Below, piece by piece: positions 51,164 through 58,765 of a stretch of 64,000 bases of DNA. Origin of the DNA: Piscinibacter sp. HJYY11. GTDB taxonomy: Bacteria > Pseudomonadota > Gammaproteobacteria > Burkholderiales > Burkholderiaceae_C. How positions within the stretch are numbered: position 1 is the first letter of the stretch; each line of letters opens with the position of its first letter. The translations under genes were made by a program, and so were the position numbers. The notes under the pieces are model-generated. The model was not told the origin of the DNA, made no database searches, and worked only from the letters and a program-made list of their open reading frames with translations. The stretch is from NCBI RefSeq assembly GCF_016735515.1, contig NZ_JAERQZ010000001.1:3770746-3834745 (forward strand). Reading direction: 5' to 3'.

Positions 51164-53523
51164 GTCACTTCTCCTTGAAGGAATGCCGCCATGGCGATTT
51201 CGACGGCCGTGGGTTTCGGCTTGGGTTCGGCGCCACCGGCAGCGGCTTGCCCGGCGGCCTCTGAAAGCTTCCCCAACAGGTCATCCAGCGAGTCGGCAGG
51301 GGACGCGGAGTCACGCATCACCTCGAGCTCGTCCTTGAGGTTGTTCTTCAGGGAGCTTCGCTGCGTGTTGCCGCCTGCAGACCGGCCTGCGGCTTCAACC
51401 TGCTGGGCCTTCTCCGTCCTTGCAGCGAGCTCGGTGTCCTTGCGGTCAGCCGCCTCTTCGGCTTGCGCCTGAACGTCGTCGTCTTCTCTGCGAAGACGGG
51501 AAGCACGAAGGTCCATCTGGAGGTCAAGGTAGTCTGTGAGGGTGAAGTCTCGGTTGAAGAGCGTGTCGCTGCGTCGATTGGCGAGCTTGAACATTCCGGC
51601 TCGGGTGGGAAGCCAGCATTCCGAGGGGCGCTCGGGGTCCATCCGAACGAACACTCGGATGGACTTCCCGCTTTTGTTGAGTTGGGCGAAGACCCCCGTC
51701 TTTGCCAGCTCTTCGCTCCAGTAGCGGAAGCGTGGCAGGATTACCCGGCGCTTACCGATCTTCACGACCAGGTGCACGCCCCGCTTTCGAATCACCGCTT
51801 CGTACTTGGGCAGACAGAAGGCCCTGAGGGACTCGAAGTTGTAGCTCAGCGACACGTCCCCACCGTGTTCGCGATACCAGTTGAAGATGTTGATGCGCGT
51901 GGGAACGATCCCTTTCATCAACATGGCGTCCGGTGCGAGGTCGGGCACCTCGTCAATGCAATTCCAGCGATACGCCCACTTGAGGAACCCTCGCATGTAT
52001 TCAACGCGATTCAACAGGGCTTCGCTGGCTGGTGATGCCTGCCCTGGACGGGTAATGCGCCCGTGTGTGTTTCCCGGCTGCTCGTGGTCATGGCCAGCTT
52101 GTGCGGCATGGTGGAGCGATTCGACAGGCCCCTTGCGTTCGCCGTGGCGCGGTGGCGCATATTCCATGCCGAACCCAAACTGCCCCTCTGCCTCGGTCAC
52201 CTCGTTGGCTTTCATTTCGCCGCAGTCGGTGAGGTGCAACCGGCACAACATGAACGGCATCCAACCTTCCGGAAGCTCGAGGCCCAGTTCCCGGTTCCAC
52301 CGCTCAACCTTGTCGGGGTCTGCTCCGTTCAGCAGGCACTGGAGCGCGGTGGCGGGAGACGGGCCATCCCATCCCAGGTACACGCCATAGACGACCTGCG
52401 ATTTCCCTTCCAGCAGGACGCTCCTGGTCATCGCTGGCAGCGCCTTGTACCGATGCCCCATGCGGGTGAGGTAGACGTCTGTCGAGGTGGCATCGAAGTA
52501 GGCGAGCGCACCAAGCGTGGCGACGCGGGCCTGTTCATCTCGGCCGCGCGTTTCTCGCTGCGCACGTTCATGCGGCATGAACAGCAGATCAGCGACGCCG
52601 TTCCCGGTGAATCGACGGCCCCAGCGCATGAACTGCCCAAAGGAAGGCCGCTTGTGCTTGGGATAGAGCTTGAAGCTTGTCTTGCCCGTGAGCGGATCCG
52701 TGTGGTGGAACGCGTACAGCACGGAGAGCATGATCACGTAGGCGCTTCGGGGCTTGGTGTTCTTGTCGATCAACATGTAGCCCCAACCGATGTTGCGCTT
52801 GTCCGTCTCCGTGAGCGGGTAGGGCTCTAGGCTTATCGGTCCCATGTCGCGCCAGTCGTTGCGTCGGCCCAGGCCGTTTTTCTGCGGTTTGGGAACACCG
52901 CGGTTGCCGCAACGCTCAAAACCGGGGATGAGGCTGTTGAGGCGGCCGTTCCCTGCGTAGAAGCGATTCAGCCAGCCTGACACGGTGTCGCACGTCACAC
53001 CGTGGTTGGCGGCAACGATCTCAAGTCGAGCCCGGAATTCGGTGTCTTGCAGCACCTCCAGCGGGCGCCTGGTCAGCCTTTGCTCGGGCGAGGAGTTGCG
53101 GCGCGCAGAGGCTTCCCAGCGTCGTCCTGGCTCGGGCATCTCTGTGGCCAGCAACGCCTGGACCGCAGCGTGGTGGTCGTCCCGCGCAGCGAGTGCCTTG
53201 GTCAGTCTTTCTTTTTCTGCCAGGGTATGGGCCACCGCCAGTCGATCAGCGTCGGACATGTCCTTCGGATCGTCCTCTCGCATGACCATCATGGCTGACT
53301 CGAGCACTGCGTCCACGACACAGTCAAAGGTGGTTTGCACTGCTCGTTTTTGATAGTGCTGCACTTGGTTCGTCTTGCCCTTGCTCTCGCTCATCTTTGG
53401 CAAGTCAACCCACAGCAACACGTTGCGCTCTTCATCCCAGTCGATGACCCGCCGCTTCCGGCCAAGCGGAAACGTCGGGGGCGTTGCCACGAGCACGTCG
53501 CCTCGCTTGAACGGCGGGTTCAT
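51160..53523 (-). CDS. tnsB: TnsB-family DDE transposase
   Basis: 787 residues. N-terminal DNA-binding helices, then an rve-type catalytic core with Asp344 (YFDATSTDVYL), Asp433 (HLTDCGEMKAN) and Glu468 (KGPVESLHH). Spacings of 89 and 35 residues match Tn7 TnsB (Asp273/Asp361/Glu396). A Mu-type beta-barrel follows and a charged C-terminal tail (ADRKDTELAARTEKAQQVEA) ends the protein, the part that contacts TnsC in Tn7. Start overlaps the tnsA stop by ATGA. It should nick and join 3' ends. Confidence 0.94.
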   Translation of the reverse strand: MNPPFKRGDVLVATPPTFPLGRKRRVIDWDEERNVLLWVDLPKMSESKGKTNQVQHYQKRAVQTTFDCVVDAVLESAMMVMREDDPKDMSDADRLAVAHTLAEKERLTKALAARDDHHAAVQALLATEMPEPGRRWEASARRNSSPEQRLTRRPLEVLQDTEFRARLEIVAANHGVTCDTVSGWLNRFYAGNGRLNSLIPGFERCGNRGVPKPQKNGLGRRNDWRDMGPISLEPYPLTETDKRNIGWGYMLIDKNTKPRSAYVIMLSVLYAFHHTDPLTGKTSFKLYPKHKRPSFGQFMRWGRRFTGNGVADLLFMPHERAQRETRGRDEQARVATLGALAYFDATSTDVYLTRMGHRYKALPAMTRSVLLEGKSQVVYGVYLGWDGPSPATALQCLLNGADPDKVERWNRELGLELPEGWMPFMLCRLHLTDCGEMKANEVTEAEGQFGFGMEYAPPRHGERKGPVESLHHAAQAGHDHEQPGNTHGRITRPGQASPASEALLNRVEYMRGFLKWAYRWNCIDEVPDLAPDAMLMKGIVPTRINIFNWYREHGGDVSLSYNFESLRAFCLPKYEAVIRKRGVHLVVKIGKRRVILPRFRYWSEELAKTGVFAQLNKSGKSIRVFVRMDPERPSECWLPTRAGMFKLANRRSDTLFNRDFTLTDYLDLQMDLRASRLRREDDDVQAQAEEAADRKDTELAARTEKAQQVEAAGRSAGGNTQRSSLKNNLKDELEVMRDSASPADSLDDLLGKLSEAAGQAAAGGAEPKPKPTAVEIAMAAFLQGEVT

Positions 53524-54557
53524 GCTTCACCTTCTTCGAAGACAAGGTCGCGAAGGCGTGCGCGAAGGCTGTAGCCACCATGGACCAGCGGCAGCCACGG
53601 TTGCAGGGGGACCGCAAGGTTGTGGTCGGTCTCCTGGTTCCACAGGCACAGCTCGTACGCTTGCTGCAGCCGCTCGGCCGGGACGTCATGGCGCCGGCGG
53701 ACTTCGGCAAGGAGCGTGCTGACGGGATAGCGGAACCCGTCCTCCCGCAGCACAGCGACCGTATCGGCGTAGACGCTGCTCTTTGCGAGACGCTCACGTT
53801 CGGCCCCGTTGAGCTTCGGCTCGATGGCTGCCAGGTTGATGGCGAGACCTTCTGGGACTGTGCCTGGCGGCATGTGGATGAATCGGATCCTCGCCTCTTG
53901 GAAATACCGCCGAAGCACCCGGCGCTTGATGTTGCGTGGCAGGGTGGGATCGGGCCAAGCACTCTTCGCACCGAGATCCACCGCGACAAGTTGATAGCCG
54001 ACATGGCAGGGCCAAGTCGTCATGACGTCAACGGTTTGCACGCAGGGAATCTTCAATTGCGAATAACAGGGCAGGCGGACCCCCAGGCTTTTTGCTGCGG
54101 CCGTCAAGCCTGGCTGAGAGGGCAGGTCGTCGCACCCCTGAAGACCGATGGCCGGATGGGGATGGCTCCATGGCCACACCGGGTATGAAAGGCGTACGTC
54201 GACCGCGCCAAGCCATTTCAGCCCGAAGAGCGAACCGCGCTGTGATCGTGAGAGCAGGTGGTGCAGGCCTGCCGTTGTCGGGTCGGGGGCATGGCCGACG
54301 TTGGAGACCGGCGTGGACACTTGTTTCGTCACAGGCGTCCAGGGCTTGTAGCGATGAAAATGGCCCTGCCCATAGCCGGCGCGGATCATCGCGAGCAGCT
54401 TATGGGGGGTCATGACGCTGAGGGTGTTGAACCTTGGGGCTTGTGGGGCGAGAAAGTTCTCGATGCCAAATGCAACCACGTCCCATTTGCTCCCTAGTGA
54501 AGGGACGCGTTCACGCGGGGCTGCGCTCCCGAAGAGGGAGCCTTCAAATCGTTCCAT
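53520..54557 (-). CDS. tnsA: TnsA-family protein, catalytic residues apparently lost
   Basis: 345 residues; GGAG lies seven bases before the ATG. Aligned by eye to Tn7 TnsA the anchors are clear: GYGQGHFHRYKPW, LHHLLSRSQ and DVRLSYPVWPW. Tn7 catalytic Glu63 falls on Gln106 (LLSRSQ versus LLSDLE) and Lys132 on Gly196 (VAVDLG versus AIQVK). Asp114 is kept (Asp177). An active TnsA cleaves 5' ends for cut-and-paste; this one probably cannot, which would make the element copy via cointegrates or leave TnsA a structural role. The extra N-terminal ~45 residues are unusual. Confidence 0.85.
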   Translation of the reverse strand: MERFEGSLFGSAAPRERVPSLGSKWDVVAFGIENFLAPQAPRFNTLSVMTPHKLLAMIRAGYGQGHFHRYKPWTPVTKQVSTPVSNVGHAPDPTTAGLHHLLSRSQRGSLFGLKWLGAVDVRLSYPVWPWSHPHPAIGLQGCDDLPSQPGLTAAAKSLGVRLPCYSQLKIPCVQTVDVMTTWPCHVGYQLVAVDLGAKSAWPDPTLPRNIKRRVLRRYFQEARIRFIHMPPGTVPEGLAINLAAIEPKLNGAERERLAKSSVYADTVAVLREDGFRYPVSTLLAEVRRRHDVPAERLQQAYELCLWNQETDHNLAVPLQPWLPLVHGGYSLRARLRDLVFEEGEA

Positions 54558-54813
54558 CGTGGGTCTCCGGTCGACCTGCTCCGAGCCTGACGAGGGTGTC
54601 GTCGCTGCGGCGTGGATGCGCCGCAGCGCTCTTCGCGGGTAAGGTGCTGGATGACCGCGTTTCCCAACGCGAGGGCCACGACGACTAGGACGGCAGTGAG
54701 TCGCCCGACACGGCTCGCTTGAGCGCTGTTGCCGGTGAGCCGGTCAAAGACCGGTGTATGAAGTCCTAGAAAAAACTTTGCAAAAGTGCGTCCGCGACGA
54801 CTATGCTGTTCAT
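54494..54813 (-). CDS. Small membrane protein split by a -1 frameshift (programmed or lesion)
   Basis: An ATG at 54811-54813 with AGAGGA seven bases upstream encodes MNSIVVADALLQSFF and then hits TAG (54766-54768). Shifting -1 at the T-tract continues LGLHTPVFDRLTGNSAQASR into a clear transmembrane helix (LTAVLVVVALALGNAVIQHL) and a basic tail to 54494, about 106 residues in all. Reading sense runs smoothly across the junction. It overlaps the tnsA start by about 60 bp. Either programmed frameshifting or a one-base indel explains it. No family recognised. Confidence 0.5.
54740..54775 (-). other. Candidate -1 ribosomal frameshift signal
   Basis: On the minus strand the heptamer T TTT TTC (54769-54775) sits in the correct 0 frame, is followed at once by stop TAG, and 14 bases beyond the heptamer comes a perfect stem-loop CCGGTC-TTT-GACCGG (54740-54754). 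This order matches programmed -1 sites. The spacer is longer than the usual 5-9 bases. Confidence 0.45.
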
Positions 54814-54846
54814 GTCGTTGTCCTCTGGGATAAGCGGTCGACGTCA

Positions 54847-54879
54847 GAGACGCAAGCGGCTTGTCCCCGCTTGCGTCTC
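54847..54879. terminator. Perfect 13-bp hairpin upstream of tnsA
   Basis: GAGACGCAAGCGG (54847-54859) and CCGCTTGCGTCTC (54867-54879) pair fully around a 7-base loop. There is no T-run on either side. It lies between the gp16-like gene and the split membrane-protein gene, and could attenuate entry of transcription into the tns operon. Confidence 0.6.
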
Positions 54880-54896
54880 GCCAACCTGTAGCAGCG

Positions 54897-55160
54897 TCAA
54901 CCTGGTGGTGTGCTCATAGGTCCTCCTTGGTCAAGAGAGGGTTTGAGCCCGAGTGCGACCGCCACGCGGTGCGATTGACCGCGCAGACATTTGCTGCGCC
55001 CTGCCAGAACGGCGTACACCACTTCGTGGTGAAAGCCGTGGGAGGCAGCCCAGTCCTTGATGACCAGCCCACGTTCACGAAACTGACTGATCGCGTCGGC
55101 CGCTGTGCGGACCGAGGTCGGATCAAAGGTGACATTGGCTGGCAAGTCGCGGTGGCTCAC
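54897..55160 (-). CDS. BcepMu gp16-like DNA-binding protein
   Basis: 87 residues from a GTG at 55160, chosen because GGAG lies six bases upstream; a TTG at 55172 is also open. The segment IKDWAASHGFHHEVVYAVLA followed by GRSKCLRGQSHRVAVALGLK matches the BcepMu gp16 helix-turn-helix family, small regulators found with Mu-like and Tn7-like transposition genes. The gene is oriented with, and just upstream of, the tns operon, and a palindrome overlaps its start, so it is a likely self- and transposition regulator. Confidence 0.8.
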   Translation of the reverse strand: MSHRDLPANVTFDPTSVRTAADAISQFRERGLVIKDWAASHGFHHEVVYAVLAGRSKCLRGQSHRVAVALGLKPSLDQGGPMSTPPG

Positions 55161-55161
55161 A

Positions 55162-55186
55162 TTGGACTCCAAAGCTGAGAGTCCAA
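55162..55186. promoter_or_regulatory. Palindrome at the gp16-like gene start
   Basis: TTGGACTC (55162-55169), 9 bp, GAGTCCAA (55179-55186): perfect 8-bp arms immediately upstream of the GTG start. Size and position fit a dimeric repressor site blocking transcription or translation of the regulator and possibly the tns operon. Confidence 0.55.
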
Positions 55187-55554
55187 CTTAGGTGAGCGAC
55201 GCATTGATTTCAAGAAAAGTTCTTAAAAATCAAACACTTGTGTGATGTCTTGGTTGCGCACAAAACGTCGCTACAAGACAAAAATGACGACAACAGGCTG
55301 AGAAGTGTCGCTATGAAGATCGGCTCGCGGCGTGTTGGTTGTCCCGTCTGTCTTGGTGAGACAAGCGTTCGGTTACTCGCGGAGAGCCTGTCTTCAGAAG
55401 ACACCCTTGCCACTCGGCGCTCCCATGTGAATCTCCCCTGAGAGCGAACGCCTGTTGCTGGCCAGCGGTCGCGCACAGAATGCGCGGCTCGCTCGCGGTC
55501 GGCGCGTCTTAACTGTTCCCGACGGAATGTTTTTCGCGCCGATTGGCAACGGGC
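55187..55554. other. Gene-free AT-richer spacer with possible transposon-end repeats
   Basis: No ORF here is convincing. The stretch 55261-55318 holds three related 16-18-bp motifs in tandem (CAAAACGTCGCTACAA, ACAAAAATGACGACAACA and AGAAGTGTCGCTATGAAG), spaced about 20 bp apart as TnsB sites are. The AT-rich part at 55206-55245 could hold the promoter of the gp16-like gene. If the motifs are end sites, the element would end a little to the right of 55318. Confidence 0.3.
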
Positions 55555-55896
55555 CTAGTCTTTGGCCCGGCTCGAACTGCTCGGCTTGGTGCCCGCCGCA
55601 CTAAAGCGCCTTCGCGCCAATGCATGCTCGACTTGGCGAACGACAGCATGGGCTTCTGTGTTGAGCGCTGCAGCCATCTTCATGATCACGAACAGAGTTG
55701 GTTGACTCTCCCCGCGCTCGACGCTTCCGCAATACGAGCGGCCGACTCGTGAATAGTCAGCCAACGCTTCTTGAGACATGCCGGCGGCCAGCCGGAGTTT
55801 GCGGATGACTTCCCCAACAGCCTGCGCGACCTCCGGGTCGAAGCTGCCGGCGCCACGAGGCCTTCCTGTTTTTGGTTTTAGGGGGCGCCCTGACAT
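55555..55896 (-). CDS. XRE-family helix-turn-helix regulator
   Basis: 113 residues from the ATG at 55894-55896; the longer frame begins inside the putative -10 box and is rejected. Helix-turn-helix: EVIRKLRLAAGMSQEALADY with SRVGRSYCGSVERGESQPTL. A basic leader (RPLKPKTGRPRGAG) precedes it. The start codon lies within a near-perfect palindrome, indicating autorepression. Confidence 0.85.
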   Translation of the reverse strand: MSGRPLKPKTGRPRGAGSFDPEVAQAVGEVIRKLRLAAGMSQEALADYSRVGRSYCGSVERGESQPTLFVIMKMAAALNTEAHAVVRQVEHALARRRFSAAGTKPSSSSRAKD

Positions 55897-55939
55897 ACGC
55901 CGGAGGGTCCGGCATATGAAATGAACGGTCCACACTATA
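55894..55939 (-). promoter_or_regulatory. Promoter and operator of the XRE regulator
   Basis: On the minus strand a -10 TATAGT (55934-55939) is followed by a palindrome with 11-bp arms, CATACGCCGGA and TCCGGCATATG (55894-55904 and 55908-55918, one mismatch, 3-bp centre). The operator covers the leader and start codon, so a bound dimer would block its own gene. Confidence 0.6.
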
Positions 55940-55959
55940 TAAAGGCGGAGCCGCCGCGG

Positions 55960-56289
55960 CTAATTTCGACTTCGGCGTGCAGGTCCGACGACCCCGATCA
56001 GTGGCTTGGATGGCGTGCCAGGGTGAATGGTCTCAAGCACAGGTGCGTCGCCGAGTCGTTGATCTAGCTCGCGCATGAAGGCAAGGAAATCGACGCCCAA
56101 CGCACGCAACCAGAGGCGAAGCTGAAGCACGTCAAGACGTCGCTCGCCAGTCTCCACGCGGCTCACTGTCGTCTGGTCGCGGCCAAGAAGCCTCGCGAGG
56201 TCAGCCTGCCTCAACTGGACTGACTCCCGGGATTGCCGCAGGAGTGTGAGGAAGACATCGTTGTGTCGGCCGTAGAGAGATTTCGACAT
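55960..56289 (-). CDS. XRE-family helix-turn-helix regulator
   Basis: 109 residues. Helix-turn-helix RESVQLRQADLARLLGRDQT with VSRVETGERRLDVLQLRLW, then a short C-terminal region (LGVDFLAFMRELDQRLGD). HipB/XRE-type repressor. Same strand and just upstream of the other XRE gene, divergent from the 135-residue unknown gene; the 190-bp spacer has a long inverted repeat. Confidence 0.85.
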   Translation of the reverse strand: MSKSLYGRHNDVFLTLLRQSRESVQLRQADLARLLGRDQTTVSRVETGERRLDVLQLRLWLRALGVDFLAFMRELDQRLGDAPVLETIHPGTPSKPLIGVVGPARRSRN

Positions 56290-56333
56290 GGCACCCTTTT
56301 CCTTGCCAGCCTACCTTCATCTCGCGCATATGC

Positions 56334-56374
56334 CGAATGAGCATCTAACTCCGAGCCAGCAGCTCGCTCATTCG
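56334..56374. promoter_or_regulatory. Inverted repeat in divergent promoter region
   Basis: CGAATGAGC (56334-56342) and GCTCATTCG (56366-56374), perfect 9-bp arms with a 23-bp spacer. Centred between the XRE gene and the 56478 gene; a candidate paired operator for the regulator next to it. A TATAAA at about 56429 may be the -10 of the rightward gene. Confidence 0.45.
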
Positions 56375-56477
56375 CGTTGCCGTTGCTGTGTGACTTCGGT
56401 TTACAGACACTTTCGCCTTTATAAAACGCAAGCCACCTTACCCGATGTTTGTTGCGTACGAGGGGTCTGAGGACCCA

Positions 56478-56885
56478 ATGCTGTCAGCGCTCGACCTTGG
56501 ATCGCTCCACTACCGTGGGATGGAGCTCTCCGTTCGACTGCCTTGGTACATCGTCACCTGCAAGGTAGACGACGATGGGCTCAAGCTGTTGCGCTCGTTC
56601 TGTTGTTCACGGGACTTTGATTTGATCGAGCTGCTGAAGACCCAGCAAGGCAGGGTGGTGGCGAGCATCCAGCGCTTGACACCTGCTCCCAGCGACTATG
56701 GCTGGGTCGCCTCAACGGTGATGCGTGTTTGGCAAGCCCGGGATGTCTCCGGCGATGTCGCTTTGGTCACCGAGGACGAACATGGCGTCGATTCTTGGGA
56801 CGGCGCGTTGAACAAGAGCGTTTGGAACGCTGAAGGTTGGTCGTTGCTCTTCGAGGCGCAGAGCGTCAACGTCGAAGCTGGCTAA
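56478..56885 (+). CDS. Unknown 135-residue protein
   Basis: Start chosen at the ATG 56478, with GAGGA just upstream. Soluble, acidic, tryptophan-containing (YIVTCKVDDDGLKLLRSFCC; VWNAEGWSLLFEAQS). No signal peptide, transmembrane helix or domain recognised. Lies 51 bp before the lipoprotein gene on the same strand and may be co-expressed. An effector, immunity or anti-defence function is possible but unsupported. Confidence 0.65.
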   Translation: MLSALDLGSLHYRGMELSVRLPWYIVTCKVDDDGLKLLRSFCCSRDFDLIELLKTQQGRVVASIQRLTPAPSDYGWVASTVMRVWQARDVSGDVALVTEDEHGVDSWDGALNKSVWNAEGWSLLFEAQSVNVEAG

Positions 56886-56936
56886 TGCGCGACAGATTTG
56901 AAGAGAGGGGCGGCCGCGTCGTACAAGGGAGCAGAC

Positions 56937-57806
56937 ATGGAGAAGATGAGAGAGAGTTCGCATGGTCAAGCTCTCCTGGGTGTGTTCGTTGGCTTGACGG
57001 TCGCAGCGCTCGTTGGGTGCGCAAATGTCGCTTCGCGCACTCCGGCCGAGGTTGTCGCCGGTGTCGCCAAGAACAGTGATCTGCGCATCACCTGGCTCGG
57101 CCCCGAAAGCGAAAACGAGCTTTTCGGCTTCCCCGCGATCGAGCGTCAGCTCGAACCGATCTACGAGAAGTGCCGTCAACAGCAAGGGGTCATGACGCCG
57201 ATACGGCAGTCATTGCGCTTTGCCGGCCCGTCCGTGATGCGTAACCACAAGCCTGAATTCGTTCGCAGCGTCACGACTGAGATCCATTGCAAGCAGGGTG
57301 ACCTGTACCTTTGGATGGCCAAGATCGACTACAACGATCACCGCTTTTACCAAGACATCCAGAACCGCGATCGCATCCAGCTCATCCTCCACACCAAGTT
57401 CGTGGCGGGTGAATCGCTCAACCCTCCTCCGCTTCCGCAGGATGAAGAGAGCAAGCGACAGCGAGCAGAAGCGAGGGCAGCTGCCGAGAAACGATGGGAG
57501 GAAGAAGCAGCTCAGCGGGAGCGGGAACGACAGGCCGAAAGAGTAGCGCTAGCCGAGAGGGAACGAGCCGCAGCCGAACAGCGAAAAGCAGAGCTTCCAT
57601 CGTTCAGGGCGCGACTCAAATCGGGCGATCGAGTCGGCATCTTGCATCCTCAGTTCCGATCCGTGTCAGCCATTGGCCTGGTCATCGATGTGAAGCCCGG
57701 CTTGGCGCAGGTTCAGTTCAGGTCCACGCCGAGCATTCTGAACCCCGACCCGAAAACTGAAACGCTGTGGTTTCAGCTGGAGCAGTTGGTTCAGCCCGAG
57801 CGGTGA
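56937..57806 (+). CDS. Lipoprotein with central coiled coil
   Basis: 289 residues; GGGAG precedes the ATG at 56937. Signal peptide with lipobox (VGLTVAALVGCANV). Residues 30-160 form a globular domain with two cysteines (YEKCRQQQG, EIHCKQGD). Residues 175-230 are a highly charged helix (ESKRQRAEARAAAEKRWEEE) predicted as coiled coil, and the C-terminal 60 residues look like a small beta domain (GDRVGILHPQFRSVSAIGLV). Envelope-anchored; function unknown. Confidence 0.8.
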   Translation: MEKMRESSHGQALLGVFVGLTVAALVGCANVASRTPAEVVAGVAKNSDLRITWLGPESENELFGFPAIERQLEPIYEKCRQQQGVMTPIRQSLRFAGPSVMRNHKPEFVRSVTTEIHCKQGDLYLWMAKIDYNDHRFYQDIQNRDRIQLILHTKFVAGESLNPPPLPQDEESKRQRAEARAAAEKRWEEEAAQRERERQAERVALAERERAAAEQRKAELPSFRARLKSGDRVGILHPQFRSVSAIGLVIDVKPGLAQVQFRSTPSILNPDPKTETLWFQLEQLVQPER

Positions 57807-57926
57807 GCCGGCCGAAGTAGCTTTGCGAGGTGCACATGAAGCGACGCCATGGCAATATCAAACAGCCAGTGAAACGATCCATAGGATCGGCAAGGCACTT
57901 CGCGAACCGGCATCTCCCGTGAGGCG

Positions 57927-58073
57927 GTGTTCGGCAGAGAACCGAAGACCAACGTGGTCGCCTATTGGCTCGACCCCTGCGACGCGACGAGGATCGTCCG
58001 CGTATCAGCGAACGGAACCAAGACGGTGGGCCGAATGACGCGTGAGAGTTTTCGGGCCATTCGCTCAAAGTGA
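57927..58073 (+). CDS. Possible 48-residue protein or gene remnant
   Basis: A protein-like frame (NVVAYWLDPCDATRIVRVSA then KTVGRMTRESFRAIRSK) ends 9 bp before the next gene. Only a GTG with GAGG too close upstream serves as start, and the frame is closed just beyond 57890. It may be the 3' end of a decayed gene. No homology recognised. Confidence 0.3.
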   Translation: MFGREPKTNVVAYWLDPCDATRIVRVSANGTKTVGRMTRESFRAIRSK

Positions 58074-58082
58074 GGAGTCGAC

Positions 58083-58307
58083 ATGCGTTTCGCCTGGATC
58101 AAGATTCTCCCCTCGGTGGAACTCCTAGCCCGACTACGGCCTGAGGAGGCGGTCCGCATCTTCGACAGTGGCGCGTTAGATGAAGAGATGCTCCGCGTTG
58201 CGCCCGCCGAGAAGCTGGCCGCCGGTGAGCGCTTCGATCAGGTGCGGCCTTTCTCATACGAGAGTTGGAAGTCACGCGGCACGCGGCGGGTCTCGCGAGG
58301 CGAATGA
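58083..58307 (+). CDS. Unknown 74-residue protein, first gene of antitoxin-like/AAA+ cluster
   Basis: GAGGAG lies six bases before the ATG. Helical, acidic N-terminal part (SVELLARLRPEEAVRIFDSG) and a basic tail (WKSRGTRRVSRGE). It is followed after 3 bp by the antitoxin-like gene, and thence the AAA+ ATPase, so the three look like an operon. No family recognised. In toxin-antitoxin terms it could be a small partner, but there is no toxin motif. Confidence 0.6.
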   Translation: MRFAWIKILPSVELLARLRPEEAVRIFDSGALDEEMLRVAPAEKLAAGERFDQVRPFSYESWKSRGTRRVSRGE

Positions 58308-58310
58308 CCT

Positions 58311-58739
58311 ATGCCATTCGAACTCTTGTCGACTGATGATTTCTTGGTTGAAGAGATGGCCGCGCACCTCGGCTTAAGTTGCGAACAGGTGGTGCAAAGA
58401 GAACACGCGGGTGATCTGTTTTCGTATTGCAAGCAGAGCAGAGGACAGCAGCGGCTCTACCCCACTTATCAGGTTGCGCTGGCCAACAGCTTTCCTGACC
58501 TTCTGCAGCGAGCAAAAGCGGCACTCGAACCCAACACCGTGCAGGTCCACTGCTTCTTTACTCAGCGCGACCCTGACTTAGCGGGTCTGAGCGTCAGAGA
58601 GGTCTTGTCAGGGCGTCCACGCGAGAGTCTCAAGCTGAATAGCCTCGCGTCGTGGCTGCTGTCTCTCCCACTCACGAGGCGGGTAGACGCTGTTCTGAGC
58701 GCTTTGGAGCGCGAACGCGCCCATAGTGAAGCTTGGTAG
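58311..58739 (+). CDS. MbcA/ParS/Xre antitoxin-like protein (DUF2384-type)
   Basis: 142 residues. An N-terminal helix-turn-helix-like region (LVEEMAAHLGLSCEQVVQRE), a RLYPTYQ motif, then a C-terminal helical segment (FFTQRDPDLAGLSVREVL) resembling the toxin-binding domain of MbcA/Xre antitoxins of RES-type toxins. No RES toxin is nearby. It overlaps the frame upstream of the AAA+ ATPase and sits 26 bp before that gene's chosen start. Assignment is by motif resemblance only. Confidence 0.6.
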   Translation: MPFELLSTDDFLVEEMAAHLGLSCEQVVQREHAGDLFSYCKQSRGQQRLYPTYQVALANSFPDLLQRAKAALEPNTVQVHCFFTQRDPDLAGLSVREVLSGRPRESLKLNSLASWLLSLPLTRRVDAVLSALERERAHSEAW

Positions 58740-58765
58740 TGTCGTTCGACCACAAGGGCGCCGGC

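Larger units (their letters stand above)
45874..55200. mobile_element. Tn7-like transposition module (ends approximate)
   Basis: Contains tnsA, tnsB, a small unknown gene, tnsC, tniQ on the minus strand and a TnsD-type gene on the plus strand. The left edge lies between the rpe-associated repeat (ends 45853) and the tnsD promoter (46114). TGT at 45874-45876 is one possible terminus, since Tn7-like ends begin TGT. The right edge is not established; it may be near 55.2-55.4 kb or beyond the window if the genes to the right are cargo. No CRISPR array or Cas gene is present. Confidence 0.75.

Noticed and set aside
51463..52830. Plus-strand frames inside tnsB
   Set aside because: Antisense of the transposase with no ribosome site or recognisable domain.
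58311..58739. RES-toxin partner of the antitoxin-like protein
   Set aside because: Neither neighbouring ORF shows the RES-type Arg-Glu-Ser arrangement, so a complete toxin-antitoxin pair is not claimed.
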